DNA from: Neocallimastix lanati (nom. inval.) | Lineage: Eukaryota; Neocallimastigomycota; Neocallimastigomycetes; Neocallimastigales; Neocallimastigaceae | Assembly (NCBI GenBank): GCA_016946835.1 | Contig: JACVTC010000060.1 | Location: 336,001-400,000, forward strand | Direction of reading: 5' to 3' | Length of the DNA: 64,000 nucleotides | Part shown: positions 24,291 to 34,583 of the stretch, in pieces | Numbering within the stretch: position 1 is the first letter of the stretch | Layout of the letters: each line of letters opens with the position of its first letter | The notes under the pieces: model-generated | The model's database searches: none | The model's input: the letters and a program-made list of their open reading frames with translations, nothing else | Told to the model about the DNA's origin: nothing | Made by a program: the position numbers and the translations under genes

Positions 24291-24396
24291 ACTGGAAGTT
24301 GGCTTTCTCCCATAATCTATTTTAAATTGCTATCGCTTCTAATATTTTGCTGATGAGGATTTTGATTATCAAAGTACCTAGGATTACTTTTATTTT

Positions 24397-25869
24397 TTAT
24401 TTCCTCCATATTTCTTGCATTGTTGTAGTTATCATTGTTATAGTTGTCATAATTAGTATTATTAGTATTATAATTATTATTTCCATAATTACTATTACTG
24501 TTATAATTATTATTTCTATTATAATTATTATTGTTATTATACATATTATTGTTATTATAATTATTATTGTTATAATTGCTATTAATATAATTATTATTGC
24601 TATAATTGTTATTATTATAATTATCATTGTTATTATAATTATTTTTTCCTCTATTGTTGTTCCTAAAATTATAATTACCATTGTTAATATTATTATTATT
24701 GGAATTATTATTATAGTTACCAAAATTATTATTATTATTATTATTATTGTTACTGTTATTGAAATTATTATTATTATTATTATTGTTACTGTTATAGAAA
24801 TTATTATAATTATTATTATTGTTATTATAATTACTGTTATAATTATTATTATCATATAGAGTATTATAATTATTATTATTATTATTATTAATATTATAAT
24901 TATTTCCATTATTTCGTTATTAAACATTCTATTTCCGTTATTATTATAATTATTTTCATTATTAAATCCAGAATTAAATTTTCCGAAGGTCATTAATTGA
25001 TTCTGATCCTGACTATAATTAAGAGATTTATTTTTATTTCTTAAATTTCTTTTGTTACATTCTCTTGCTTTGTGACCTGGTTTGCCACAGAGGTAGCAAG
25101 TAATATTTCTAAATTGATTATTATTATTGTTGTTATAATTATACCTTGAATTAAATCTTCCTTGACGATATCGGCCAGTAGAAAACAGATCAGCATTGCC
25201 CACATAATACGCATTTTGGATAGAGTTATCTAAATCCCTATTTCCTTCGGTCAATCCTCTATATAATGGATGTTCTAATAAAGAATTTCGACAATTAGAA
25301 TTATTTTGGAAGACCATAGAAGTGTTGAGAAATTCATTATTTCCTATGGTCCTTTTTTCGGCTTTCTCGGCTCTTACAGCCACTTCAAAAGCATCCGACA
25401 AGGTATCACATTCGGCTAAGAGAATTTGAGAATGAACATGTATTCTTGATTTTATTGAATTTAAATAATCATCGACGGATATAATTTTCTGATAATCTCT
25501 ATCTAATCGATGATACAAGTTTAAATAACGGTAGTTAAAATTCTTTATATTTTCATTTTGTTTTATTTTCAGATTTTTTAAAATGGAGCATTTATCAGCT
25601 GGTTTTATATCCATATACTTTTCAATAGCTGATTGCACCTCTTTATAGTTTGGATACCTTGTGATATTATTTCGAGTGGTTACTAATGATTTCAAAACGT
25701 TTCTCAAGTCAGCCTCAACGGCTATTTTTAACCATACAAAAATTCTGGATGAATCTTGGATGTCATGCATTTCCATGACACCCTTAAAATCTTCTATCCA
25801 TGTGTCTATGTCTTTACCATAGTCATAGAGATATGGTAGATCACGTTTTACTTTGGAAGCGTCAACCAT
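24397..25869 (-). CDS. element 1 Gag (capsid and CCHC nucleocapsid)
   Basis: The start at 25869 follows the 5' LTR and a short leader by about 220 bp. Residues 1-200 look like a Retrotrans_gag capsid (DIDTWIEDFKGVMEMHD, YLNLYHRLDRDYQKI, LAECDTLSDAFEVAVRAEKA). A CCHC zinc knuckle, C258-C261-H266-C271, lies in CYLCGKPGHKARECNK with a basic tail. After about residue 320 the frame turns into poly-Ile; the natural continuation is Asn-rich in the next frame (about 24900 down to 24317), so a slip in the repeat has shifted it. Gag assembles the virus-like particle and binds the element RNA. Confidence 0.85.
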   Translation of the reverse strand: MVDASKVKRDLPYLYDYGKDIDTWIEDFKGVMEMHDIQDSSRIFVWLKIAVEADLRNVLKSLVTTRNNITRYPNYKEVQSAIEKYMDIKPADKCSILKNLKIKQNENIKNFNYRYLNLYHRLDRDYQKIISVDDYLNSIKSRIHVHSQILLAECDTLSDAFEVAVRAEKAEKRTIGNNEFLNTSMVFQNNSNCRNSLLEHPLYRGLTEGNRDLDNSIQNAYYVGNADLFSTGRYRQGRFNSRYNYNNNNNNQFRNITCYLCGKPGHKARECNKRNLRNKNKSLNYSQDQNQLMTFGKFNSGFNNENNYNNNGNRMFNNEIMEIIIILIIIIIIIIILYMIIIIITVIIITIIIIIIISITVTIIIIIIISITVTIIIIIIIILVTIIIIPIIIILTMVIIILGTTIEEKIIIITMIIIIITIIAIIIILIAIITIIIIITIICIITIIIIIEIIIITVIVIMEIIIIILIILIMTTITMITTTMQEIWRK

Positions 25870-26088
25870 TATTAACTAACTACTAAAAAAAATGAAAGAA
25901 AACTTATATTTAATACGTTATTTATTTTCTTATTTAGTTCAACTTATCTCTAATATTATTTATTTATTTTTACTATTATATATATATATATTTTAATAAA
26001 AAAAAAATAATTTTTTTTTTTTTTTATAATATTATTATTATTTTCATATAATTTAATAGTGCAGCGCCCGGATTCTCCACCAAAAATA
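25870..26088 (-). other. element 1 leader with primer-binding site
   Basis: AT-rich 5' leader. On the minus strand TGGTGGAGAATCC (26082-26070) starts 6 nt inside the 5' LTR and is the presumed tRNA primer-binding site; it is followed by GGGCGCTGCAC. Elements 2 and 4 carry the same 13 bases at the same place. The two tRNA species in this window cannot be the primer, since their 3' ends do not match. Confidence 0.75.
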
Positions 26089-26808
26089 TGATACGATATA
26101 TTTTAAATATTCGTATTTACAATAGTTTTGGGCGCTACACTGGGGAATTGTATTAAATTATATATTCTAATAATAATATTAATTATTTTATTTAGTTATT
26201 TAAAAATTTTTATTTTATGATATTTGTTTTGTAATATTTTATTTTTATTTTATTTTAATTTTATTTTATTTTAATTTTATTTTATTTTATTTTATTTTAT
26301 TTTATTTTTATCATATTAATTAACTATTAATAATTATGATTTAATTATAATATTCTATAATTAATTACTTAAACAACTAATTTTATTAAAACTAATAACT
26401 AAACTACTATCTCGACTAATTAAAACATTTTTCTTATATTAAATCAACTATTACTAATTAACATATATCAATAATTTATTAACAAGTTTTTTTTTTTTTT
26501 TATAATAATATTTTTATATATTTTTTTTTCATAATTATTATCTCTATATTAAATCATAATTATTATATTTTATATAAACATTAATATAAAAGTTTATATT
26601 ATAATAATTAAATTTTATACTATAATAATATTATTTTATATGATTTATAATTAATATAATTCACTATTTTTATATAATTAATTTTATAATAATATATATT
26701 ACTATTTTTATATAATTAATTTTATAATATATATTACTAACTTTATATAATTAATATAATTTAATAATAATTTTAAAATATCATTATTTTTCTTTTCATC
26801 TTGTATCA
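26089..26808 (-). repeat. element 1 5' LTR
   Basis: 720 bp, TGATACGATAT…CTTGTATCA. Differs from the 3' LTR only by a few bases and short repeat-length changes. Confidence 0.9.
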
Positions 26809-26811
26809 TCA

Positions 26812-27784
26812 TGTAAGAAATAATAATTATTTACTAATAAATAATTATTATTTCTTAGTCTTTATAATTATTGATAATAATTATTAATTTATTTAAATTA
26901 TAATTAATTCATACATTGAGATATTATTATCAAATTTATTATAATTGTAATTATTCATACACTTAAATAATATTAGAAAATTTATTTAAATAATTATTAT
27001 ATGTACACTTATTAATATTATTAATCTTATTTAGTTATTCATTTAATTATCAAGTTAATGTAGACATTAGTTTTATTTATTTTTTACATTGTACATTTAA
27101 AAGAACAATTAATAAGTTTCTGTATTTTTTATAATTCTGTATTTTAGTTTAAAGATAGTTTTATGTTAATAAGTTTAGATTAGATTTTAAAAATAATATT
27201 TAGAAAAATAGAATAATTTAGATCATTCCGGTTATTATTGATTTTTCCTTTTATTTGATGATCTAAATTAAAATTTAGGAAATCGATATATTAAGGTTTT
27301 ATCCAAATATAAAATAATATATTTGGTTTTACTTAATATATATGATGATCGATATGAATAGAATATCGATCAAAAAACTTATCTAGTTTTTTCTTCTAAT
27401 CTTTTTCTAGATAAGATATTTTTTAAGATTAGAAAACCCTTTTTATTTAACCTTATTTCCATAAAAAATATAAATAAGGCTCTTGATTTCCCTTTAAGAA
27501 ATCAAGAGTTATTATTATAAAAATATAGTTATAATAATAGCAATTTTATATTTTAAATTTTAATAAATTAATAAAACATTTTATTCAAAAACATATTTTT
27601 TAAAACCAAATTTATCCAAATATTCCTTCTTTTACTTTTTGTGTTGTTATTATAATTAATTTTATAATAAACTCTCTTTTTAGGTAAAATTTTTATTTTT
27701 ATTTTATTTCTCAACTTAATGAATTAGTCATTAAGTTGAAGTTAATAATCATATTTAGTAATAGAACTTAGTATGATTATTACA
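26812..27784 (+). mobile_element. family A solo element (A2), reference copy
   Basis: 973 bp, TGTAAGAAATAAT…GATTATTACA, flanked by a perfect CATCA duplication (26807-26811, partly made of the last two bases of element 1, and 27785-27789). The 5' end is a long hairpin (TAAGAAATAATAATTATTTA pairs with 26838-26858). Internal hairpins: GATCGATAT/ATATCGATC near 27346-27370, CTTATCTAG/CTAGATAAG (27378-27386 with 27407-27415), CTCTTGATT/AATCAAGAG near 27480-27508. No coding capacity; whether it is a solo LTR or another kind of small element is open. Confidence 0.75.
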
Positions 27785-27791
27785 CATCAAT

Positions 27792-28838
27792 TGATAAATA
27801 ACAAAATTATTAAATTAAAATAAATAATAAAAAACAAATTCTTGATAAAGTTTTCTAACTTAACCCAAAAATTAATCCATTCTAAAAAAAAAAATTAAAT
27901 CCATATTTAAGAAAAATTAATTAAATAAAGATAATTAAAATAAAATAATAATAAATTAATTAATTATTAATAATTTTAATTAAAAATTAAAATAAATTAA
28001 TAAATAATATTTTTCTAAGACTACAAATAAACAAAATAATAAACAAATTTAATAAATTATAAATAACAAATAAACAAACTTATAAACATCTCAAAATTAA
28101 AATTAACTAGTTAAATAATTTTTTAAGTTACTTTTATTTAAAATAATGATTATTTTATTTATTTTATAACTCAACTTTTATAAACAAATTGTAATTAAAA
28201 TAACATTTTAAAACTCATCTTTATCAACATTTTAATTGTAAATATTGTTTAATTTAATAATAAATTATTCTTTATTTCTCTTTTATTAATTTTATTATTT
28301 TAATGTAAATAGTTTAAAATCAAAGAAAAATATAAAAACATGTAAATATTTCTTATAAATTATTCTTTATTATTAATTATTTAATAAATTATTATAAATA
28401 TTTTATTAGTTTTAATAATCAAAAGTATGATTATTAATTATTTAATAAATTATTATAGATATTTTATTAGTTTTTAATAATCAATTTTTTTTATGATTAT
28501 TAATTATTTTGATAAATTATTATATATTTTATTAGTTATTAATAATCAATTTTATTATTAAAATTTAAAATAAATTAGTATAAATAATAAATATTTCATT
28601 TTATTATTTTATTAGTTTTTAACAATTATTTTATTAATTTAAACAAAATTAATTATTAAATAAATAAAGATTAATATTAAAATAAAAATAAATTTTTTTA
28701 ATAAAACATTTTTGTGTTTAATAATAAAACATATTTATTTTTTTAAATTCCTTAAATCAATTTTTATTCAGTATTTATCCTTTTATTCACTTCTGCAAAA
28801 TTTAATTTTTGTAGATTAAGAATATTAGGTATAAATCA
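27792..28838 (+). repeat. element 2 5' LTR
   Basis: TGATAAATAAC…GGTATAAATCA, 1047 bp, AT-rich, non-coding. Confidence 0.92.
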
Positions 28839-28839
28839 A

Positions 28840-28852
28840 TGGTGGAGAATCC
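28840..28852 (+). other. element 2 primer-binding site
   Basis: TGGTGGAGAATCC, one base after the 5' LTR; complementary to a tRNA 3' end GGATTCTCCA-CCA. The tRNA has not been identified from this window. Confidence 0.75.
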
Positions 28853-29279
28853 TCTTGTTGCCCCGGTGGTAAGTAAAATTTTTTTAGTTTAATATTAGAA
28901 TAAGCCTAGTTATTCAATGGTAATATTAAACAATAATTAATACAATAAATTAGTCTAGTTTTAGAATAACTCTAAATTATTCATAGTAATAGACTCAAAT
29001 AGATTTATCTAAATAATATGCAAATAAAATATTATAGCAATAAATTATTATAAATTAAAGTTATTAATATAAATTAATCAACAAATAATATACGTTAAAT
29101 AAACTGCAAATTAAATTAAATTTATCTTTAATAATTAAATAAAAAAAAAAAAAAAAAAAAAAAAAATTTTTTTTAAAGATAATTAAATAGTATTCATATT
29201 ATTCAATTTAATTAAATAATAAAGTATATATTATAAGTAATAAGTAATAATAATAATAAAATTTATTAGTAAAATTTTA

Positions 29280-29322
<43 letters not shown>

Positions 29323-29352
29323 ATTAGAAAAATTTTAATATAAAAAAATTTT

Positions 29353-29392
<40 letters not shown>

Positions 29393-29536
29393 AAAATAAA
29401 AATAAAAATAAAATATAACGGAAGAACTTTAAGAAGTTCTATTATAAAATTATTATTTATTTTTCAAAAAAGAATATTGTTGCTTTAGAAGCAATAATAT
29501 AAGTAAAATAATAAGTGGTTTCCGTGATTAGTTTAT

Positions 29537-29668
29537 TCTTTCACAGTCGGCGCGCTGGGAAGCTCTGAACTATTCTACAAACGTATAAACGTGTAGGAGA
29601 ATCACTGGTACGAGTAGTACATGACGCCTGAGCAAGTGGGCAAGCTGGCTACGAGTATACTACCTACT
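29537..29668 (+). other. structured RNA island 1 in the element 2 leader
   Basis: A sharply GC-richer stretch inside AT DNA. Visible pairings: ATTCTAC (29572-29578) with GTAGGAGAAT (29593-29602, bulged) enclosing ACGT/ACGT; GTAC…GTAC (29608-29620); GTAGTA (29614-29619) with TACTAC (29658-29663), an alternative to the previous one. A packaging, dimerisation or translation signal is plausible for a leader RNA; no known family is recognised. Confidence 0.5.
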
Positions 29669-29850
29669 TATTACTTATATTATTGGAAAATCGTAATTAA
29701 TATTCTTTTGAGAATTATTAATAATAAATATTTATAATTTAACTTTTTATTCTTCTTTAAATATTCAAATAATAAAAATTTATAAATACCATTATACTAC
29801 TTAACCTTTTATTTTTTTTAATATTTTCTAGGATATTATTGTATAAAATA

Positions 29851-29920
<70 letters not shown>

Positions 29921-30059
29921 AATAAATAAATATATAATAAAAAAAAAATAAAATTAGAAAACAATAAAATTTAAATTAAGGAAAACAAATAAAGAAAAGA
30001 AGTATTTTTTTTAGTTGGAGGAACTGCTTCTGTTCTCTTGACTGATTGATACTTATAGT

Positions 30060-30262
30060 AGGAATCTCTTACCCTTAATACTAGTGTATTATTGCAGTAA
30101 GAGCTAACGGACTGTAGAATAAGAATCAATACGGGGGAGTAGGCGCTGATTATAAGTAGAGATCTACGTTAGGTGTAGACGTAGTGTAAAACTCCTATAA
30201 TCAGTGGGACCAAACGTCGTATTATTCTACAACCGTACTATAAGGACGGGAAATCATTCAAG
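30060..30262 (+). other. structured RNA island 2 in the element 2 leader
   Basis: A nested set of perfect stems: CTCTTAC (30066-30072)/GTAAGAG (30097-30103) around TAATAC/GTATTA with a TAGT loop; then an outer stem GTAGAATAA (30114-30122)/TTATTCTAC (30222-30230) enclosing CTGATTATA (30146-30154)/TATAATCAG (30196-30204), which encloses CTACGT/ACGTAG (30164-30184). This many long complementary pairs in order is not expected by chance and indicates a selected RNA fold. Confidence 0.6.
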
Positions 30263-30330
30263 ATAAACTAAAGATAATAAGAATTAATAATTTTAGAAAT
30301 ATTACTACTACTACTAATAATAATAATTAA

Positions 30331-30331
<1 letters not shown>

Positions 30332-30377
<46 letters not shown>
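30332..30377 (+). promoter_or_regulatory. 46-nt poly(A) tract abutting the gag start
   Basis: An uninterrupted run of A ends exactly at the gag ATG (30378). Poly(A) leaders at start codons are known to help initiation in poxvirus late mRNAs; a similar role here is only a guess. Confidence 0.5.
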
Positions 30378-30381
<4 letters not shown>

Positions 30382-31310
30382 AAACAACTACCAATGCTAT
30401 TACTTTTAGTAGATTACCAATATTAGGTGAAGAAAAAGTCCAATATGAAGAATGGAAATTCGCCTTTGAAAATTGGTGTCGAAAATATAAAATTGAAAAC
30501 GAAGAAAAGAATGAATATTTAATTGCCGTAACTACAGATAAAGCAAGAACTATTGTTATAAATTCTTTAAATAAAGCACAAGCTGACTCTTATGAAATAA
30601 TCTTAGAAAACTTAAAGAAAAGATTTAAACCTTGTACGCCAAAGAATGTAAAATTTTTGGAAATATCAACATTAACCATTAAGAAAGGTGAAAAAGTTTC
30701 CGACTTCGATACAAAATTCTTACAACTCTTAAATCAATTACAATTAGATGGAAAGGATTATATTAGTACTCCATACTACATAAATGCATTTAGAAACTGG
30801 TCTAAAATGTATGAGTATTTATTAGAATCAGAACCTACTAAATTAAGTGATGCAATGGAAATAACTTCAAAAAAGGAAAAAATGCTTAAACTTCTTGAAG
30901 ATAATAAACCAAAATATAAAACTCAATTCTCAAATGTAAAGAAGAATCTAAATAACACTAATAATAACAATAATAAAAATACTAATTTTAGATCTTTTAA
31001 CACTAATTATTACAATAAAATTCCTTTTATCTCTAATACTAGGACTAATGAAAATTCCAGTTATAATAATAAATTTAGAAACAATAACTATAACAACAAT
31101 TTTACTACAAATAGAAATTTTTACAACCCTGTAGAATTCAACAAAGGAGTCGAACAGAGAAGAGCAACTTTAAAAGGTTCTCAATTCACTGATAAAGAAC
31201 TAGATGATATAACAAAAAAATTATCCGATTTAAAAATCAACCTATGCATAAATTGTCAGCGTATTGGTCACATTGTTGAAGAATGTCCAGAATTAAACCA
31301 TTTAAATTAG
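30378..31310 (+). CDS. element 2 Gag
   Basis: 310 residues, open throughout. Residues about 20-190 are a Retrotrans_gag-type capsid (YEEWKFAFENWCRKYKI, LTIKKGEKVSDFDTKFLQLL, YINAFRNWSKMYEYL, DAMEITSKKEKMLKLL). A basic Asn-rich stretch follows (about 200-260), then a C-terminal CCHC knuckle C290-C293-H298-C303 (CINCQRIGHIVEEC). The protein packages the element RNA. It stops at TAG 31308, which directly follows the slippery heptamer used to make Gag-Pol. Homologous to the damaged Gag of element 4. Intact gag in a polymerase-less element suggests that the particle protein is still being kept. Confidence 0.92.
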
Positions 31311-31340
31311 TTATCGGGAGTACGCAATCTCCCGAGATAA
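31301..31340 (+). promoter_or_regulatory. -1 ribosomal frameshift signal between gag and pol
   Basis: Slippery heptamer T-TTA-AAT (31301-31307) in the gag frame, immediately followed by the gag stop TAG. After a 7-nt spacer comes a GC-rich hairpin CGGGAG (31315-31320)/CTCCCG (31329-31334) with loop TACGCAAT. This matches the X-XXY-YYZ rule and the usual 5-9 nt spacing. Slipping one base back leads directly into the open protease frame. Element 4 has the equivalent signal with co-varying stem bases. Confidence 0.88.
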
Positions 31341-32677
31341 ATAAAATTGCAACAAACAACTATGATCAAGAAAATACTATAGAATATGAAGGAAACAATA
31401 ATTATATGATTAATGCAGCCCAAAAGAGAAAATCGCTAAGTAGGAATGCATTGGATAAAAATAAAATATCACCAAGTAATAAATCTATAGTAAAACCTTC
31501 CATTCTAAATCAACCTAATATAAAAGCTGTTAAACAACAGAAGAAAGCCATTAGAGATAAAAGAAGAAGAGAAATTACAAATGATATAGAAGACATGGAT
31601 TTATCTAATAATAATATTACGCATGAAAAATCTAATAATAATAGTGAAAGTGTTCGTGCAACTAATTTTGACAAACCCCAACCCAATACTCCTAATGAAA
31701 ATAATTATCAAGATATTAATTCAAATACTATACCAGAAAAAGTTAAAACAAAAGGTAAGCGAAACATGACCGAAATACAAATGTTAAAACCTGATGATAA
31801 ATTCAATATTCTAGAAGAAGCCAATAATTTATATCCTAAAATAAGCCTAACACAATTATTATCAGCATGTCCATCTATAAGAAAAGATCTAGAACAAGGT
31901 TGTAAACCACGAGTTGAGAAAATACTTTATACTATTCAAAATTTAAATATTCCTATATTGTGTGGAAAAATAGGAAACAAATCAGTCAAAATACTTTTCG
32001 ACACAGGTGCAAATGTTAACATCATAACTAAAAATTCACTTGAAGAACTAGAAAATGTACTCATTAATAATTGTGACCTTTCTGAAACTATTACAATTGC
32101 CGATGGTACAATACTCCATACTAATTCTTATATAAATTTAAAATTAATTATAAATAATAACTTAACTGTGAATGAAAAATTTTATATAATAGATTATACA
32201 AATCCATTCTTTAATATTATATTAGGAAGAGGTATACAAAAGAAGTACAGACTCTACATTGATCCAGATGATGATTGCTTATATCAAAAAACAAAAAAAG
32301 GAATTAAAAGAATAACTGAAATATATAATAACCATACTTCTTTAAAGACGCCTATGTGTAATGCAATAATAATAGAAAAGAATAAAGGTATCGGAAGTAC
32401 TCTTTTGCAAAAGGAGGAAGACAAATTAGAACACCCAATTTGTTGTTTAAGTAGGACATTGTCAATCAACAATAACAAACCAATAAAATTTATAACTGAT
32501 TATAAGCCACTTTTAGGTTTGCTCAAGAAAAATATTCCTAACAACAATAGACATGCTCGTTGGATAGAAGAATTCAATAAATACAAAACCAACCTAGTTT
32601 ATCAAAAAAGAAAAAGAAATCTTTTTGATGATGCACTTTCAAGACTATCATCAAAAGACTCCGAAGCAATACTTTAG
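31302..32677 (+). CDS. element 2 truncated Pol: protease joined to the RNase H end
   Basis: Entered by the -1 shift (first in-frame ATG at 31283; 464 residues from there). A basic stretch (RDKRRR, near residue 91) and a linker precede the retropepsin domain with LFDTGANVNII (238-248, catalytic D240) and the flap motif NIILGRGIQKKY (311-322). Around residues 362-370 the frame passes without a break from protease-linker sequence (CNAIIIEKNK) into RNase H (GIGSTLLQKEED), so RT and the first RNase H catalytic Asp are gone. TDYKPLLGLL and DDALSR at the end are the remaining RNase H. The product can cut Gag but cannot copy RNA. Confidence 0.88.
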
Positions 32678-32804
32678 TTCTTGAAGATCCACAAACAGGA
32701 AAACTCCTTAAAAGAAATGTTCATATAAAAATTTTTTCCCTTATGTACTACAAGAAAATGATACAACTTCAAGGGACGAAGTTGACTCTTAAGGGCCGAG
32801 AAAT
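32678..32804 (+). other. element 2 integrase tail remnant and polypurine region
   Basis: In another frame the first 60 bases read VLEDPQTGKLLKRNVHIK, the usual end of a Ty3/gypsy Pol, so integrase was deleted between SSKDSEAIL and this point. ACTTCAAGGGACGAA (32766-32780) and CTTAAGGGCCGAGAAAT precede the 3' LTR; the latter is the probable polypurine tract. Confidence 0.7.
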
Positions 32805-33852
32805 TGATAAATAACAAAATTATTAAATTAAAATAAATAATAAAAAACAAATTCTTGATAAAGTTTTCTAACTTAACCCAAAAATTAATCCATTCTAAAA
32901 AAAAAAAATTAAATCCATATTTAAGAAAAATTAATTAAATAAAGATAATTAAAATAAAATAATAATAAATTAATTAATCATTAATAATTTTAATTAAAAA
33001 CTAAAATAAATTAATAAATAATATTTTTCTAAGACTACAAATAAACAAAATAATAAACAAATTTAATAAATTATAAATAACAAATAAACAAACTTATAAA
33101 CATCTCAAAATTAAAATTAACTAGTTAAATAATTTTTTAAGTTACTTTTATTTAAAATAATGATTATTTTATTTATTTTATAACTCAACTTTTATAAACA
33201 AATTGTAATTAAAATAACATTTTAAAACTCATCTTTATCAACATTTTAATTGTAAATATTGTTTAATTTAATAATAAATTATTCTTTATTTCTCTTTTAT
33301 TAATTTTATTATTTTAATGTAAATAGTTTAAAATCAAAGAAAAATATAAAAACATGTAAATATTTCTTATAAATTATTCTTTATTATTAATTATTTAATA
33401 AATTATTATAAATATTTTATTAGTTTTAATAATCAAAAGTATGATTATTAATTATTTAATAAATTATTATAGATATTTTATTAGTTTTTAATAATCAATT
33501 TTTTTTATGATTATTAATTATTTTGATAAATTATTATATATTTTATTAGTTATTAATAATCAATTTTATTATTAAAATTTAAAATAAATTAGTATAAATA
33601 ATAAATATTTCATTTTATTATTTTATTAGTTTTTAACAATTATTTTATTAATTTAAACAAAATTAATTATTAAATAAATAAAGATTAATATTAAAATAAA
33701 AATAAATTTTTTTAATAAAACATTTTTGTGTTTAATAATAAAACATATTTATTTTTTTAAATTCCTTAAATCAATTTTTATTCAGTATTTATCCTTTTAT
33801 TCACTTCTGCAAAATTTAATTTTTGTAGATTAAGAATATTAGGTATAAATCA
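32805..33852 (+). repeat. element 2 3' LTR
   Basis: 1048 bp, nearly identical to the 5' LTR, followed by the CAAT duplication. Confidence 0.92.
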
Positions 33853-33866
33853 CAATTTCAGAAATG

Positions 33867-33940
33867 GCTCGCGTAGCCTAATCGGATAGGGCGTCAGACT
33901 TCTAATCTGAAGATTGCGGGTTCAAGTCCCGCCGTGAGTG
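33867..33940 (+). tRNA. tRNA-Arg (TCT), 17 kb from its upstream module
   Basis: Identical gene body and T-tract. The 14-bp flank CAATTTCAGAAATG matches undisturbed units; its upstream module is the orphan at 16700, now separated by elements 1, A2 and 2. Confidence 0.96.
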
Positions 33941-34528
33941 TTTTTATTTTTTTAAGAAATTTAAATTATTATAACTTTTTTTATTTCACATTATAACTTA
34001 AAAAAAAATTATTAAGCTCCAATTTGGACAATTAACATGTAAATTTATATATATATATTATATATATGTAATTAATAAAAAAAATAACTAAATAAAGTTC
34101 ATAGGAGATGAAGTCCGTTTGCCTTTATAAGGATTTTTTTTTATTTTCAGTATTTATTTATACACGCTTTATTTTGAATAATAGCATTTTATTTCATGTT
34201 ACTACTTAAAAAGTATTAGTATGATTCAATTTAAACTATTAATTTTTTTTTTTTATATAAAAAATAATATGCATGTAATTAAAAAAAAAAAATTTTTTTT
34301 CTAGAATTTATTTACTCTTTATGTTGAATAAATATTTTTTTTATTTTATATCATTATTTAAAAAAAAAATTATTATGTTCTAATTTGGAAAAATAATATT
34401 TTTTTTTTTTTTTTATTATTAATTTTGTGTTTTTTTTTTTTTTTTTTTTTTTTTTGTTTTTATATTAAAAGAAAGTGTATATATAAAATATATATATATA
34501 TATATATAAAATGAATAAATAAATAAAT
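33941..34528. repeat. array spacer 9
   Basis: Spacer copy; GGAGATGAAGTCCGTTTGCC…ATAAGG variant near 34104-34132. Confidence 0.8.
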
Positions 34529-34563
34529 ACAGCTAAAGTTCACAATAATGGCAGCTGTTACAA
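34529..34563 (+). promoter_or_regulatory. tRNA-Arg upstream module with mutated TATA
   Basis: Same position as elsewhere but the TATA motif reads TACAAAA. The tRNA it serves (34584) also has a broken box B. Confidence 0.6.
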
Positions 34564-34583
34564 AAATAATAATTTCAGAAATG

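Larger units (their letters stand above)
16739..26808 (-). mobile_element. element 1: near full-length Ty3/gypsy retrotransposon
   Basis: 10.07 kb with two LTRs of 711 and 720 bp that are almost identical (a recent insertion), a primer-binding site next to the right-hand (5') LTR, and gag-protease-RT-RNase H-integrase order on the minus strand. The order RT-RH-IN places it in Metaviridae (Ty3/gypsy). The left flank is TCAA; the right flank originally read TCAA too, but family A element A2 has since entered there. Several frameshifts, many in Asn-codon repeats, break the reading frame, so this copy is probably not autonomous unless some are assembly indels. Confidence 0.92.
28853..30331 (+). 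other. element 2 5' leader, 1.5 kb
   Basis: Mostly A/T with five A-runs of roughly 30-60 bases (near 29135, 29281, 29357, 29858 and 30332). Two GC-richer islands stand out and are listed separately. No ORF of note. Confidence 0.7.
27792..33852 (+). mobile_element. element 2: internally deleted Ty3/gypsy element
   Basis: 6.06 kb flanked by a perfect CAAT duplication (27788-27791, 33853-33856). Its two LTRs (1047 and 1048 bp) differ at only about two positions by eye, so the insertion is young. Primer-binding site, long leader, intact gag, frameshift signal, protease, plus-strand primer region and both LTRs are kept. All of RT, most of RNase H and nearly all of integrase are missing through two internal deletions, the first of them in frame. 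It could move only with enzymes supplied by a relative. It lies 14 bp before the tRNA-Arg at 33867. Confidence 0.93.

Noticed and set aside
28840-28852. Local tRNA-Arg or tRNA-Ser as reverse-transcription primer
   Set aside because: Their 3' ends (CGTGAGTG and AGGTGACG plus CCA) do not pair with TGGTGGAGAATCC.
30010-30262. Hammerhead-type ribozyme in the element 2 leader
   Set aside because: The stems are clear, but the CTGATGA…GAAA core of a hammerhead is not present.
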